Of a stretch of DNA of 64,000 bases, positions 35,299 through 44,692 are shown in pieces. Both the position numbers and the translations under genes were made by a program. Source of the stretch: GCA-2698665 sp047611265 (lineage in GTDB: Bacteria > Pseudomonadota > Gammaproteobacteria > GCA-002705445 > GCA-002716945); the NCBI GenBank assembly GCA_047611265.1, contig JBLFWM010000004.1:39223-103222 (forward strand), written 5' to 3'. Each line of letters begins with the position of its first letter. The first letter of the stretch is position 1. The notes under the pieces are model-generated. The model ran no database searches. It saw nothing but the letters and a program-made list of their open reading frames with translations, and was not told the origin of the DNA.

Positions 35299-37374
35299 AT
35301 GGCTATTACAAAAAGATTAGATGATAGAGATTTAGAGGGATTGCCTGGTATTGGTCCTGCTACTAAAACACAACTTAATAAAATTGGCATTAATAGAATC
35401 AGCGACCTGATTTTATTTCTTCCAACTTTTCTAATTAATAAAACTAAATTATCTGAGATATCTTCTGTTTCTAATGGGGATAGCTGTCTCTTCATAGGCA
35501 CAATTACCAAAGTATTCCAAACAAGAAATTATAAGCCAAATTTAATATTAACAATTGATGTGGGCAGTGCAAATATTCAGATAAGATTCCTGCATAAAAT
35601 TATTATTTATTCTGGTTTAAAAATTAATATGAAAGTACGTATTTCAGGAGTAGTACGGATTAAGGGAAAACTAGTTGAGATGATTCACCCAGAAGTTGAA
35701 ATTATTAGCAATAAAAAACAAATTGAAAATGTGGTGCCTTATTATAAAACTAAAAAAATGATATCACAAAATAAAATTAGATCATTTATTAAACATGCAT
35801 ATGATTATGTATGTAGTAAAAATAACGCCGATATTTTCTCTAATGAGATTTTAGAAAATCTTGAAATACCTTATTATATCGATGCATTAAAATATTGCCA
35901 TTTCCCATCTTCTGATGACTATGATATCTCAAATGCTAATTTTGAATTAGGCAGGCAAAGATTTGTTATAGAAGAGCTTCTTGCTTATAAATTATTATTG
36001 TTAGATGCAAAAAAAATATATGAATCAAATGAGTCTCATATTTTTAATATTCCTGAAGATACTGTTAACAACTTTATCTTATCTTTACCCTTTGTTTTAA
36101 CAACATCGCAAAAAAATGCAGTATCTGATATTAAGAATAGCTTTCTAAAAACTTACCCCACTAAAAGACTTGTACAGGGTGATGTTGGATCAGGGAAAAC
36201 TATAGTTGCAATAATAGCTTCATATTTTTCTAAACTATCAAATCTTCAAACAGGCATTCTCGTGCCAACTGAAATTCTTGCAGACCAACATACAAATACT
36301 TTTAAAAAAATGCTTCTAGATTTTCCAGTGAAGATAGAATGCCTAAAAAGTAATTTAACACCACGTGAAAAATCTAGAATTATTGAATCTGTTCGATCAG
36401 GTGACACCGATATATTAATAGGCACACACTCCATAATTCAAGATAATGTTAATTTTCTTAATCTGGGTCTTATAATAGTTGATGAACAACATAAGTTTGG
36501 AATTAATCAGAGAGTATTACTTACTCTGAAGAATAGTAAAAATTCATTAATCCCACATGAATTATATTTGTCAGCTACACCCATCCCTAGATCATTATCA
36601 TTAGTTTTATATGAAGGGTTAGACTATACAGTAATTAACGAATCTCCAAAGAATAGAAAAATTATCAATACTCAGATGATTAACCATGATAATCGTTCAA
36701 TTCTTCATGATAGTGTCTCTAAAATATTAAGTGATAAAGAACAAGTCTATTGGGTTTGCTCTTGTATTGATTATACTGAATCATCAGAAAGTGAATATGT
36801 CCAAGGAATCTATGAAGACTTATCTAATAGATTCGCAACTACTTCAATTGGTATGCTTCATGGCAGAGTAGACTCAAAAGATAACACTAAAACTATGAAA
36901 AAATTTGTTAGTGGTGAAATTCAAATACTTGTTTGTACGACTATGATCGAAGTTGGCGTGGATGTTGCTAATGCAACATGTATAGTTATTGAGGACCCTA
37001 ATAGGTTTGGACTGTCACAGCTTCATCAGCTCAGAGGAAGAGTAGGAAGGAGTGACAAACAAAGTTATTGCTATCTTGTTTGTAAAAATAATTTAAGTGA
37101 TCATGCGCTAGATAGGTTAAAATCTTTAGAACTAAATTCAAGTGGATTTAAGATTGCAGAGGAGGATCTAAGACTGAGAGGCTCAGGAGATTACTTGGGG
37201 CATAAACAGTCAGGCGCCAACCATAACTTTAAATTAGCTACGCCTGAAGATGCATTAAATAATTATGACCTTGTACGGGAATCTATGAACTGTGTCGATA
37301 AACTTGATGAGAAAAGTAAAAACAAACTAATTAAGCGATGGGGAAAAGATTCGACAGAAACGATTCAGTTGTAG
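35299..37374 (+). CDS. recG: ATP-dependent DNA helicase RecG
   Basis: Remodels stalled forks and Holliday junctions. The 691 residues compare with 693 in E. coli. The N-terminal wedge region has LPGIGPATKTQLNK and an OB fold. Helicase motifs are GDVGSGKT (I), VDEQHKFG (II, the RecG-type DEQH), SATPIPRS (III), and TMIEVGVDV and QLRGRVGRS (motifs V and VI). The start is ATG, 5 bases after ridA, and ubiC follows closely. Confidence 0.97.
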   Translation: MAITKRLDDRDLEGLPGIGPATKTQLNKIGINRISDLILFLPTFLINKTKLSEISSVSNGDSCLFIGTITKVFQTRNYKPNLILTIDVGSANIQIRFLHKIIIYSGLKINMKVRISGVVRIKGKLVEMIHPEVEIISNKKQIENVVPYYKTKKMISQNKIRSFIKHAYDYVCSKNNADIFSNEILENLEIPYYIDALKYCHFPSSDDYDISNANFELGRQRFVIEELLAYKLLLLDAKKIYESNESHIFNIPEDTVNNFILSLPFVLTTSQKNAVSDIKNSFLKTYPTKRLVQGDVGSGKTIVAIIASYFSKLSNLQTGILVPTEILADQHTNTFKKMLLDFPVKIECLKSNLTPREKSRIIESVRSGDTDILIGTHSIIQDNVNFLNLGLIIVDEQHKFGINQRVLLTLKNSKNSLIPHELYLSATPIPRSLSLVLYEGLDYTVINESPKNRKIINTQMINHDNRSILHDSVSKILSDKEQVYWVCSCIDYTESSESEYVQGIYEDLSNRFATTSIGMLHGRVDSKDNTKTMKKFVSGEIQILVCTTMIEVGVDVANATCIVIEDPNRFGLSQLHQLRGRVGRSDKQSYCYLVCKNNLSDHALDRLKSLELNSSGFKIAEEDLRLRGSGDYLGHKQSGANHNFKLATPEDALNNYDLVRESMNCVDKLDEKSKNKLIKRWGKDSTETIQL

Positions 37375-37377
37375 AGC

Positions 37378-37908
37378 ATGACAAATCAATATTTATCTAA
37401 ATGGAAAAATGAAAAAAAGTTAATTAACTTAAGTCTTAAAACAAAACTAAGTATTATAGATCAAAACTCATTGACAAATAGATTAATGTGTAAAGATAAG
37501 CATGGGTTTACAGTTAATGTTTTAAACCAAGAGTGCAGGTATTTTAACCAATCAATGCAATGTAATTTACCACATAAAATAAGAGGAATCGGAGTTTATA
37601 GAAAAGTTATTTTATCTACAAATTACTACCCGAAAATTGAAGCTTACACGTTCATGTTAATTAAGCATGTTTCGGGGAAAGAGAGGTTTTTGAAAATATT
37701 GGGTACTAGATCCCTTGGCACATATATATTGAACCCTAAGCGTTTTAAAAAAAAAGCTACAGTATATAGAAGAGTAGGCAACACTATACATAGAATTTCA
37801 ACCTATAGTTATCGGCATAAAAATATTTATCTTAATGAAATATTTCCAGACACCATAGAGTTTGAAAAAATATCGTATTTAAATGCTAGAGGAAAGTTCA
37901 CTAAATGA
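37378..37908 (+). CDS. ubiC: Chorismate lyase UbiC
   Basis: Converts chorismate to 4-hydroxybenzoate and pyruvate, the first ubiquinone step. The 176-residue protein aligns by eye with E. coli UbiC: SLTNRL (SMTKRF), the catalytic Arg in YRKVILS, LGTRSLGTYIL (LGKTPLGRYLF), and the Glu in LNEIFPD (LTELFLP). Sequence identity is low, so the call has some risk. ubiA, the next enzyme, is at 52296. Its last 30 bases overlap the convergent yrfG-like gene. Confidence 0.85.
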   Translation: MTNQYLSKWKNEKKLINLSLKTKLSIIDQNSLTNRLMCKDKHGFTVNVLNQECRYFNQSMQCNLPHKIRGIGVYRKVILSTNYYPKIEAYTFMLIKHVSGKERFLKILGTRSLGTYILNPKRFKKKATVYRRVGNTIHRISTYSYRHKNIYLNEIFPDTIEFEKISYLNARGKFTK

Positions 37909-38529
37909 TTTCACTATTAATGGAGATAATGGACTGGTAAATTTTTTATTGCTAGATATGTATACAAAATTATTCAGTCCTGCATGATGAGCTGAATTAA
38001 TATTATCAAAAGTATCTTCAACGAGAACTGAGTATTTATAGTCTAGCTTTAATTTTAGTCTTAGAACATGCCAAAACTGTATATCTTCTTTGATATAACC
38101 TAACTCATGAGAACAAATCATCTCATCGAAATATTTTGAAATATCAAACTTTTTCAATTTAATATTTAAAGTAATACGATGTGCATTTGTAATTAAAAAT
38201 AATTTCTTCCCTTGAGATTTAAGTTTATCTAAAATATCTAACGACCCATCTTTAAGAGATATCTTGTCCATATTCATCTTTTTTTCTTTTTCTTTCGCTA
38301 TGTCTATATTAAGAATATTTGACCAATAAGTTATGTCATACCAGTCTTTAGTCTTTTTTTTATAATGAAAAAGAGCATGGGTAAAACTAACTGCATCAGA
38401 AAGAGGGATATTATTTTTTTCAGCATAAATTTTTGGTATATATTTTTGCCAAAAAAAATTATCATATTTAGTATCTAAAATTACCCCATCAAGGTCTATT
38501 AGAAAATACTTGTTATCTTTCAATTCCAT
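37879..38529 (-). CDS. yrfG: HAD-family nucleotidase, YrfG-like
   Basis: A 216-residue HAD phosphatase with FLIDLDGVILDT (nucleophile Asp), LFLITNAHR (motif II), and VLVEDTFDNINSA (motif IV). The insert DNFFWQKYIPKIYAEK is characteristic of YrfG, a purine 5-prime nucleotidase in E. coli. It is divergent from nudE-cysQ, reproducing the yrfG/nudE/cysQ neighbourhood of Pseudomonas. Its 3-prime end overlaps ubiC by 30 bases. Confidence 0.85.
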   Translation of the reverse strand: MELKDNKYFLIDLDGVILDTKYDNFFWQKYIPKIYAEKNNIPLSDAVSFTHALFHYKKKTKDWYDITYWSNILNIDIAKEKEKKMNMDKISLKDGSLDILDKLKSQGKKLFLITNAHRITLNIKLKKFDISKYFDEMICSHELGYIKEDIQFWHVLRLKLKLDYKYSVLVEDTFDNINSAHHAGLNNFVYISSNKKFTSPLSPLIVKSFSELSSSI

Positions 38530-38578
38530 AATAATTACTGTATCATTATTTTAGTAAACATAAGTAACTTATCTTGCA

Positions 38579-39118
38579 ATGCCTACCATAAAAAATAAAT
38601 CAACCATCATAACCACTAAGCTGTTTAAGCTTAATAAATTGAATATTGAATTCAGTAATAAAGCAACAAGAGAGTATGAGGTAATATCTGGAACAGGAAA
38701 TGGCGCAGTCATGATTATTCCTGTCTTAGACAATGATATATTATTCATTCGAGAGTATGCAGCTGGGATAGATAATTACTCACTCACTTTCCCAAAAGGT
38801 AAAATTGATGATGGGGAGCCCATACTTGTTGCGGCAAATCGTGAGCTACAGGAAGAGGTAGGGTATAAGTCTGAAAAAATTAAAAAAATTTATACTTTAG
38901 ATTTAGCACCAGGCTATATGGATCACAAGACACATATTGTTCTTGCTGAAAATCTGGTTCCCTCTAAACTCGACGGAGATGAGCCTGAAGATCTTGAAGT
39001 TATAAAATGCAAGAAGAATGATATAAATAAGCTATTATTTGAAAATAACAATATAGACTCGCGCGTGCTTGCTTCACTGTATATATATAGCCAGGTTATA
39101 AATGAAAATAAATTATAA
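38579..39118 (+). CDS. nudE: Nudix hydrolase NudE (ADP compounds hydrolase)
   Basis: Hydrolyses ADP-ribose, NADH and diadenosine polyphosphates. The Nudix box is complete: GKIDDGEPILVAANRELQEE followed by VGY. LAPGYMDHKTHIVLAENL matches NudE rather than generic Nudix proteins. Length is 179 residues (186 in E. coli). It overlaps cysQ by 17 bases and is divergent from the yrfG-like gene. Confidence 0.9.
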   Translation: MPTIKNKSTIITTKLFKLNKLNIEFSNKATREYEVISGTGNGAVMIIPVLDNDILFIREYAAGIDNYSLTFPKGKIDDGEPILVAANRELQEEVGYKSEKIKKIYTLDLAPGYMDHKTHIVLAENLVPSKLDGDEPEDLEVIKCKKNDINKLLFENNNIDSRVLASLYIYSQVINENKL

Positions 39119-39914
39119 AAAGTTTCTAGAGTTATTGCCATCGCTTCATGAGATTTGTAAAGTAACTGGTGAGCTTCAAATTAAGCATCATAAAACAAAT
39201 ATAATTTTTTCTACTAAAAGTAATCAAACGCCAGTTACCGAGGTAGACATACAGTCTAGTTTAATTATAACTAATGGTTTAAAGAAGTTGACGCCTGATA
39301 TACCTATAGTTTCTGAAGAAGATTATGACGACACACGGGTATACGATTATTTTTGGTTGGTTGACCCGCTAGATGGAACTAGAGACTATATCAATAATGG
39401 CGATAATTTTTGTGTTTGCATCTCACTTATATCTGATAATCTTCCTATTTTGGGTATTATATATTCTCCAATATCTAAAGATTTTTATTATTCATTTAAG
39501 AATAATGGTGCATTTATTTTAAAAGAAAATTCAAACCCTAGGAAAATTATTTCTCAAAAAATGTCGAAGACTAACCCCAATAAAATTTTTACGAGCTCAT
39601 CTATAAGACAAAAAGTACTAGAAGTATTAGCTGGCTCTATTATTAATTATGAGTTCATTAAAAAATCTAGCGCTTTAAAATTTGGGAATATTGCTTCTGG
39701 CGCAGGATGTTTTTATCCTAGACTTGGGCCCACGCATGAGTGGGATACAGCAGCAGGTCAAATTTTAGTTGAAGAAGCTGGCGGCATTGTAGTAGATAAA
39801 TTTATGAGCCCACTCCGGTATAATAAAAACAAAACATTTCTTAACAAAGAGTTTTTTGTAATTAGCGATCCAGATTATGACTGGGAACCTATTGTTAATG
39901 CGATTTTTGAGTAA
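39102..39914 (+). CDS. cysQ: 3-prime(2-prime),5-prime-bisphosphate nucleotidase CysQ
   Basis: Removes PAP formed in sulfate assimilation and recycles AMP. The 270-residue inositol-monophosphatase-fold protein has the metal motif DPLDGTRDY, EEDYDD, and the second motif WDTAAGQILVEEAGG. It follows nudE with a 17-base overlap. Its last 20 bases overlap a possible small antisense ORF (39895-40047). Confidence 0.93.
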   Translation: MKINYKKFLELLPSLHEICKVTGELQIKHHKTNIIFSTKSNQTPVTEVDIQSSLIITNGLKKLTPDIPIVSEEDYDDTRVYDYFWLVDPLDGTRDYINNGDNFCVCISLISDNLPILGIIYSPISKDFYYSFKNNGAFILKENSNPRKIISQKMSKTNPNKIFTSSSIRQKVLEVLAGSIINYEFIKKSSALKFGNIASGAGCFYPRLGPTHEWDTAAGQILVEEAGGIVVDKFMSPLRYNKNKTFLNKEFFVISDPDYDWEPIVNAIFE

Positions 39915-40047
39915 TTATTTTTGAAAGCTCAAAGGCTTTTTTGTTAATTTTTCTGAGGAGCTGGTATTTACCCAATTTCCCTTTATTCCATGTTGTCAGA
40001 GAAGATTCGTAGTTTTTTAGCAGTTTCTTGATAGGCTCGTCTTTCAT
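39895..40047 (-). CDS. Possible small lysine-rich protein, 50 residues
   Basis: The 159-base gap between cysQ and ccmC contains a minus-strand ORF from ATG at 40047 to TAA at 39895. It starts MKDEPIKKLLKNYESSLTTW and continues with NKGKLGKYQLLRKINKKAFE. It is basic, predicted helical, with no membrane segment. No clear ribosome-binding site is visible and I recognise no family. It fills an otherwise unexplained gap exactly, overlapping cysQ by 20 bases. Could be chance. Confidence 0.35.
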   Translation of the reverse strand: MKDEPIKKLLKNYESSLTTWNKGKLGKYQLLRKINKKAFELSKIITQKSH

Positions 40048-40073
40048 TAGTTTTAATTACATTTTATGATATC

Positions 40074-40820
40074 ATGGATTACAAATTATTAACTATGTTT
40101 AAATTATTATTCGAAAAAATATCGCCTAAGAAATTTTATTATTTTGCGACCTATTTAATTCCATGGACATTCCTGTTCACAGTATTATTTATAGTGTATG
40201 GCCTATATTTAGGGCTATTTAGAGCACCAACTGATTATCAACAAGGTGATGCATTTAGAATCATGTATGTTCATGTGCCTAGTGCCTGGTTATCATTATT
40301 TGCTTATACATCAGTATTTATATGTTCGCTAATATCTGTTATATGGAAGATAAAGGTGTTTGAAGTTCTATCTATTGCTTCTGCAAAAAATGGTGCCATG
40401 TTTACTTTTCTTGCTCTTGTAACTGGTTCTATTTGGGGCAAGCCAATGTGGGGAACTTGGTGGGTTTGGGATGCAAGACTAACCTCGGAACTAATATTAT
40501 TTTTTTTATATTTATCTATTATTTTTTTATATCATGCTTATGATGATTATAGAAAGGGCGCCAAGGCAGCAAATATTCTTGCTATTGTTGGTTTTATTAA
40601 TATTCCTATAATCCATTTTTCTGTAGAATGGTGGAATACTTTGCATCAAGGCCCATCCGTTATGAAATTTAGCGCCCCATCAATTGCTTCAGAAATGTTG
40701 TATCCATTAATTTATACCACGATAGGTTTCACATTTTATTTTGTATTAGCTGTGCTTTTATCTGCAAGAAATACATTGTTAGAGAGAGAAAAAAATACTA
40801 GTTGGGCAAAATTAATCTAG
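40074..40820 (+). CDS. ccmC: Heme exporter protein CcmC
   Basis: Delivers heme to CcmE in cytochrome c maturation at the inner membrane. The 248-residue protein has six hydrophobic helices. The heme-handling WWD motif is WGTWWVWDARLTSELI, and external His residues lie in VHVPSAW and VEWWNTLHQG. The ATG at 40095 is an alternative start. It is not in the usual ccmABCD order: it runs opposite to ccmB and their ends overlap by 9 bases. No ccmD follows it. Confidence 0.95.
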   Translation: MDYKLLTMFKLLFEKISPKKFYYFATYLIPWTFLFTVLFIVYGLYLGLFRAPTDYQQGDAFRIMYVHVPSAWLSLFAYTSVFICSLISVIWKIKVFEVLSIASAKNGAMFTFLALVTGSIWGKPMWGTWWVWDARLTSELILFFLYLSIIFLYHAYDDYRKGAKAANILAIVGFINIPIIHFSVEWWNTLHQGPSVMKFSAPSIASEMLYPLIYTTIGFTFYFVLAVLLSARNTLLEREKNTSWAKLI

Positions 40821-41477
40821 ACTTATCTTTAGAGCTTTGCTGCATGCCAATGGTGTTATCAATAAAAAAATAAAGAATAAAAATGACATTAAAGTTAGCT
40901 CGGTACTATAGTTCATTTTAAAAAAAGAATTATTAACAGCGCTAGTCCCAAATATTAATATTGGAACATACATGGGTAAGACTATTATGGAAACTAATAT
41001 TTTATTCTTCCTAAGGCTTATTGTTAGTGCGGCAGCAATAGACCCTATTAAACTCATCGTGGGAGTCCCTATTAATAATGTAAGAAATAAAGTCAAGGTT
41101 GTTGCTGTATCAAGCCCAAGAACCATAGCTATTAAAGGGGCAACTATTACAATAGGCAAGTTAGATAATAGCCAATGAGATAAGATTTTTATTAATATAC
41201 CAATTTCAATTCCATCATTCTTTATTAAAAACATCTCTAGAGTGCCATCATCATAGTCTTCTTTAAATATTGTTTCTAGATTTAAAATACAGATTAAAAG
41301 ACATGATATCCAGATCATCAAAGGTAGTAGTTCCAGCATAATATCTTTTGCTACATAGCTGATAGATATATTAAAAAAAATAATTATTATAAGTAAATAT
41401 ACTATGGGCATGAATATTTCATATCCAGATCTTGACGCTAGTAAAAATTCTTTAGTTATAATATTTAATATTTTCAT
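40812..41477 (-). CDS. ccmB: Heme exporter protein CcmB
   Basis: Membrane partner of CcmA in the ABC complex that releases holo-CcmE. The 221-residue protein has six hydrophobic segments. EFLLASRSGYEIFMPIVYLL matches the family N terminus, EDYDDGTLEMFL is the conserved cytoplasmic loop, and LSHWLLSNLPIVIVAPLIA follows. The start overlaps the ccmA stop by one base (TAATG). It converges on ccmC. Confidence 0.92.
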   Translation of the reverse strand: MKILNIITKEFLLASRSGYEIFMPIVYLLIIIIFFNISISYVAKDIMLELLPLMIWISCLLICILNLETIFKEDYDDGTLEMFLIKNDGIEIGILIKILSHWLLSNLPIVIVAPLIAMVLGLDTATTLTLFLTLLIGTPTMSLIGSIAAALTISLRKNKILVSIIVLPMYVPILIFGTSAVNNSFFKMNYSTELTLMSFLFFIFLLITPLACSKALKISLD

Positions 41478-42088
41478 TATGAGTATATTTTATAATTCTT
41501 AGTAGTAAAAAATGATTCTTTAATTTCTTTATGACTTGTCATTATTAACGCGCCACCCTTTTCTAGATATGCTTTAGCAGTATTATTAAAAATATTTATT
41601 GATTCATCGTCTAGCGCGCTATATGGCTCATCTATAACCCATAGCAATGAATTTGTTATCAATGTTTTCATTAAAGAAACTTTCTTTTGTTGCCCATGGG
41701 ATAAGTTTTTTGTTAGCATACTTTTATGCTGAGTCATTTTATAAGTTTCTAATGCTGTCTTAATTATTAGTTGAGAGTTATCAGAATTATCAGTTAAAGC
41801 ATAAGATAAATTTTCTTTGACCGTAAGGTTTCCTTTAATTCCATACTTGTGACCAATATAAATTGTTTTTTTAAAAAGATCTTCATCTCCGCTGACATTC
41901 TTAATAAATCCAGAAGTTGGTTCTGTCATTCCAATAATTATTTTTAATAGAGATGTTTTCCCAGATCCATTTAATCCATATAGGTTTAATGCTTGTGATT
42001 TTTTTATTTCGAAGGATATATTTTTTAAAACAGATTTATCATTCCTTAGTAAGGACACATTTTCTATTTCAATTAAACTATTATCCAT
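41477..42088 (-). CDS. ccmA: Heme ABC exporter ATP-binding protein CcmA
   Basis: ATPase of the CcmABCDE release complex. The 203-residue protein has Walker A GLNGSGKTSLLK, the ABC signature LSHGQQKKVSLMK, Walker B LWVIDEPYSALDD and the switch His in IMTSHKE. Size matches CcmA (about 205), smaller than most ABC ATPases. It starts 8 bases inside rraA and is coupled to ccmB. Confidence 0.94.
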   Translation of the reverse strand: MDNSLIEIENVSLLRNDKSVLKNISFEIKKSQALNLYGLNGSGKTSLLKIIIGMTEPTSGFIKNVSGDEDLFKKTIYIGHKYGIKGNLTVKENLSYALTDNSDNSQLIIKTALETYKMTQHKSMLTKNLSHGQQKKVSLMKTLITNSLLWVIDEPYSALDDESINIFNNTAKAYLEKGGALIMTSHKEIKESFFTTKNYKIYS

Positions 42089-42635
42089 TTGAATAAATCT
42101 TAGTGCAAGTTATTACCACATAAGGTATTAACCCGTTATTGGTTAATTTTTCTTGACTCACTAATCGATCTTTTAAGACAATAATTCCATCAGGGTCAGA
42201 ATAAACATATTCACCTTCTTGAAAATTTATATTTGCAAAATTTAAAGCCTCACTATATTCGCCTATATTATTTTTTTGACTTTTTATTGGCATAGTATTT
42301 ATTGCTTTTATCCCAATTGGAATATTATTGATAATTTCTGAATCTCTAATACACCCATTAATAATAAATCCAGACCATCCATTTTCAAATGCCTTCATTG
42401 CCAGATTATCACCTAATAGAGCGCATTTAGTAGATGCCTTCCCTTCCACCACCATGACATCACCATCAACCTTTTCTTCAACTAACTTTTTAACATATGA
42501 ATTATCTTCTATTGCAGTGACTGTTCTGATTATTCCACAGAATTTTTTATTTTTTCCATATGATTTAAAAATTGGGTCTCCTATCTGTATATTATTATTT
42601 TCATCACAAATATCCGCAGTATTAAATAAAATCAT
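42081..42635 (-). CDS. rraA: RraA family protein (regulator of ribonuclease activity A-like)
   Basis: RraA binds and inhibits RNase E in E. coli; related proteins are aldolases of the HMG/CHA type. The 184-residue protein has FNTADICDEN, GKASTKCALLGDNLAMKAFE and NGWSGFIINGCIRDSE, the RraA core. It is longer than E. coli RraA (161) because of a C-terminal extension. It overlaps both the upstream permease (4 bases) and ccmA (8 bases). Whether it regulates RNase E or has enzymatic activity cannot be told. Confidence 0.85.
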   Translation of the reverse strand: MILFNTADICDENNNIQIGDPIFKSYGKNKKFCGIIRTVTAIEDNSYVKKLVEEKVDGDVMVVEGKASTKCALLGDNLAMKAFENGWSGFIINGCIRDSEIINNIPIGIKAINTMPIKSQKNNIGEYSEALNFANINFQEGEYVYSDPDGIIVLKDRLVSQEKLTNNGLIPYVVITCTKIYSNG

Positions 42636-43885
42636 ATAATTATTCTCTTCTTTAATTTTCTAAGTATTATTAAAGCAGGAAATGCTATCAGTGAACAGAA
42701 AATAAAGTAATTTTCCCATCCTAGGCTCTCGACTAAGAAGCCAGATGAACCTGAAAATAAAGTTCTTGGCAGAGACATTATTGCAGTCATTAGAGCAAAC
42801 TGTGTTGCCGTAAACTGTTTATTGGTCATATTAGCTATAAATGCTAAATATGCTGTATAACCCATTCCAGCAGCAAGGTTTTCTAATGTTATAACACTTG
42901 CTAATAACATTAAGCTTTTAGCTGACACAGCGAGTACTGAGAAGCCTAACGTTGCTATTGCTTGAAATATCCCAAAAGATATTAGTGACTTGTATAGTCC
43001 AATCTTAATTGATAAAAGGCCACCAATGAATGCTCCAACCAGTGTTGCCATAAGACCAAATACCTTAACTACTGTGCCAATCTCTGTTTTCGTATAACCC
43101 ATTTCTAGATAAAAATTTGTGCTTAATGAGTGCGCCATTGTGTCACCAACCTTATATAGCAAAATAAATAATAAAATTAAAATAGGTATGGAGATATTAC
43201 TATTTATGCCGTCTATATGTCTTTTAAAAAATTCTATAAATGGATTTCTAACAGCATCTAAAAATGTTGATGGTTCTGAGAAATTAACTGGCTCATCAGC
43301 AATTAAAGTAATTAAAACACCACCAATCATTACTAATGCCATAATTAAGTATACAAACTGGTAAGACATCAGGTCAGCAAGTATTAAGCCACCAGCACCA
43401 GCACTTAACATCCCTATACGGTAACCTAGGACATAAGATGATGCCCCTAGAACTTGTTCATTATCTGATAATGATTCCCTTCTATATGCATCAATCACAA
43501 TATCTTGTGATGCAGAAAAAAATGTTACGAATATAGCAAGTAATGCAACATTAGCTGCATTCATTGCAGGATTTGTCATGCCTAGCCCTATTATTGAGAA
43601 TACCAGCAAGATTTGAGTTATTAATATCCAGCCTCGCCTACGCCCAAGCTTTGAAACAATATACCTGTCAAATATTGGAGCCCATAAGAATTTTAGTGAA
43701 TATGGGACGCCTACTAATGCAAATAAACCAATTGTAGATTTTGATACCCCTTCATCAGTTAACCAGGCTTGCAGCAATGTAATCGTTAGCAGTAAAGGCA
43801 CGCCAGAAACAAAACCCATCGCTAATGTTACTAACATTTTTTTTTCTAGATATGGCGAAATATTTTTTAACATCTTATATATCAT
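42632..43885 (-). CDS. ampG: AmpG-like muropeptide MFS permease
   Basis: Major-facilitator protein of about 417 residues and 12 to 14 membrane helices. GFVSGVPLLLTITLLQAWL, LVGVPYSLKFLWAPIFDR, GRRRGWILITQ and SASQDIVIDAYRRE match AmpG, which imports anhydro-muropeptides for cell-wall recycling. An alternative start (Met5, 43873) would avoid the 11-base overlap with the upstream gene. It overlaps rraA by 4 bases. Substrate is inferred from the family. Confidence 0.87.
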   Translation of the reverse strand: MIYKMLKNISPYLEKKMLVTLAMGFVSGVPLLLTITLLQAWLTDEGVSKSTIGLFALVGVPYSLKFLWAPIFDRYIVSKLGRRRGWILITQILLVFSIIGLGMTNPAMNAANVALLAIFVTFFSASQDIVIDAYRRESLSDNEQVLGASSYVLGYRIGMLSAGAGGLILADLMSYQFVYLIMALVMIGGVLITLIADEPVNFSEPSTFLDAVRNPFIEFFKRHIDGINSNISIPILILLFILLYKVGDTMAHSLSTNFYLEMGYTKTEIGTVVKVFGLMATLVGAFIGGLLSIKIGLYKSLISFGIFQAIATLGFSVLAVSAKSLMLLASVITLENLAAGMGYTAYLAFIANMTNKQFTATQFALMTAIMSLPRTLFSGSSGFLVESLGWENYFIFCSLIAFPALIILRKLKKRIII

Positions 43886-44642
43886 AATCTATTATTAATG
43901 GACTGTGATCTGAAAATCTCTTTTTTTTATAAATATCTGCTGATAATATTGTTATATTTTTTGGCGAAGAGAGCATTTGATAGTCTATTCTCCACCCTAC
44001 ATTATTGTCCCAGGCCCGACCTCTGTTTGACCACCATGTGTAATTATCTGGTTTATCATTAATAAATCGAAATGCATCTACACAGCCATAGTGATTAATT
44101 ATCTTATCTATCCAAGCTCTTTCTTCTGGCAAAAATCCAGAATTTTTTTTATTACCTTTCCAGTTTTTGATATCAATTTCCTTATGCGCAATATTCCAGT
44201 CTCCACAAATTAAAATTGGTTTATTTCTTTTTTTTATCTTTTTTAAATATGATTCAAATTTTGACATAAACTGATATTTTAATTCTTGCCTTGTTTCGCC
44301 TGAAGATCCTGATGGAAAATATATAGAAATAATGTTTAACTTATTTAGTTCTAATTCTATAAATCTACCTTCACTTGTAAATAGTTTTGATCCAAAACTT
44401 TCATTTATATTTTTTGGTGTTTCCTTTGTGTAAATACACACGCCGCTATAACCCTTTTTTTCGGCAACCGACATATATCTTTTATAACCACTAATATTAA
44501 AATCATCTGAGCTAATTTGTTGTTCTAATGCTCTGACCTCTTGCAAGCATATTAAATCTGGTTTTATTTTGCTTAGCCATTTAAACAAACCTTTCTTTTG
44601 GCTTGCTCTGATTCCACATACATTTAATGTTAAAACTTTCAT
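43875..44642 (-). CDS. Exodeoxyribonuclease III-family nuclease in the crc position
   Basis: A 255-residue EEP-family protein, start set at the ATG at 44642 (MKVLTLNVCGIRAS); the longer frame from 44681 adds 13 hydrophobic residues without homology. It is divergent from pyrE, exactly like crc in Pseudomonas, and shares Crc-like segments such as DIKNWKGN and GFLPEERAWID. Unlike Crc it keeps the catalytic set: Asn7, Glu35 (LQEVRA), GDWNIAH, WRIDYQM and SDHSPL. I therefore read it as an active AP endonuclease/exonuclease, a paralogue of xthA at 24327. Confidence 0.88.
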   Translation of the reverse strand: MKVLTLNVCGIRASQKKGLFKWLSKIKPDLICLQEVRALEQQISSDDFNISGYKRYMSVAEKKGYSGVCIYTKETPKNINESFGSKLFTSEGRFIELELNKLNIISIYFPSGSSGETRQELKYQFMSKFESYLKKIKKRNKPILICGDWNIAHKEIDIKNWKGNKKNSGFLPEERAWIDKIINHYGCVDAFRFINDKPDNYTWWSNRGRAWDNNVGWRIDYQMLSSPKNITILSADIYKKKRFSDHSPLIIDYDI

Positions 44643-44692
44643 ATTCTTTATTTGCACTATGTTAAAATATATAATAAACACTCATAATATTA

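Noticed and set aside
39924..39942. AAAGC/GCTTT hairpin with T-run after cysQ
   Set aside because: A 5-bp stem is too weak to call as a terminator with confidence.
44643..44681. N-terminal extension of the crc-position exonuclease
   Set aside because: The extra 13 residues have no counterpart in the family; the conserved chain begins at the ATG at 44642.
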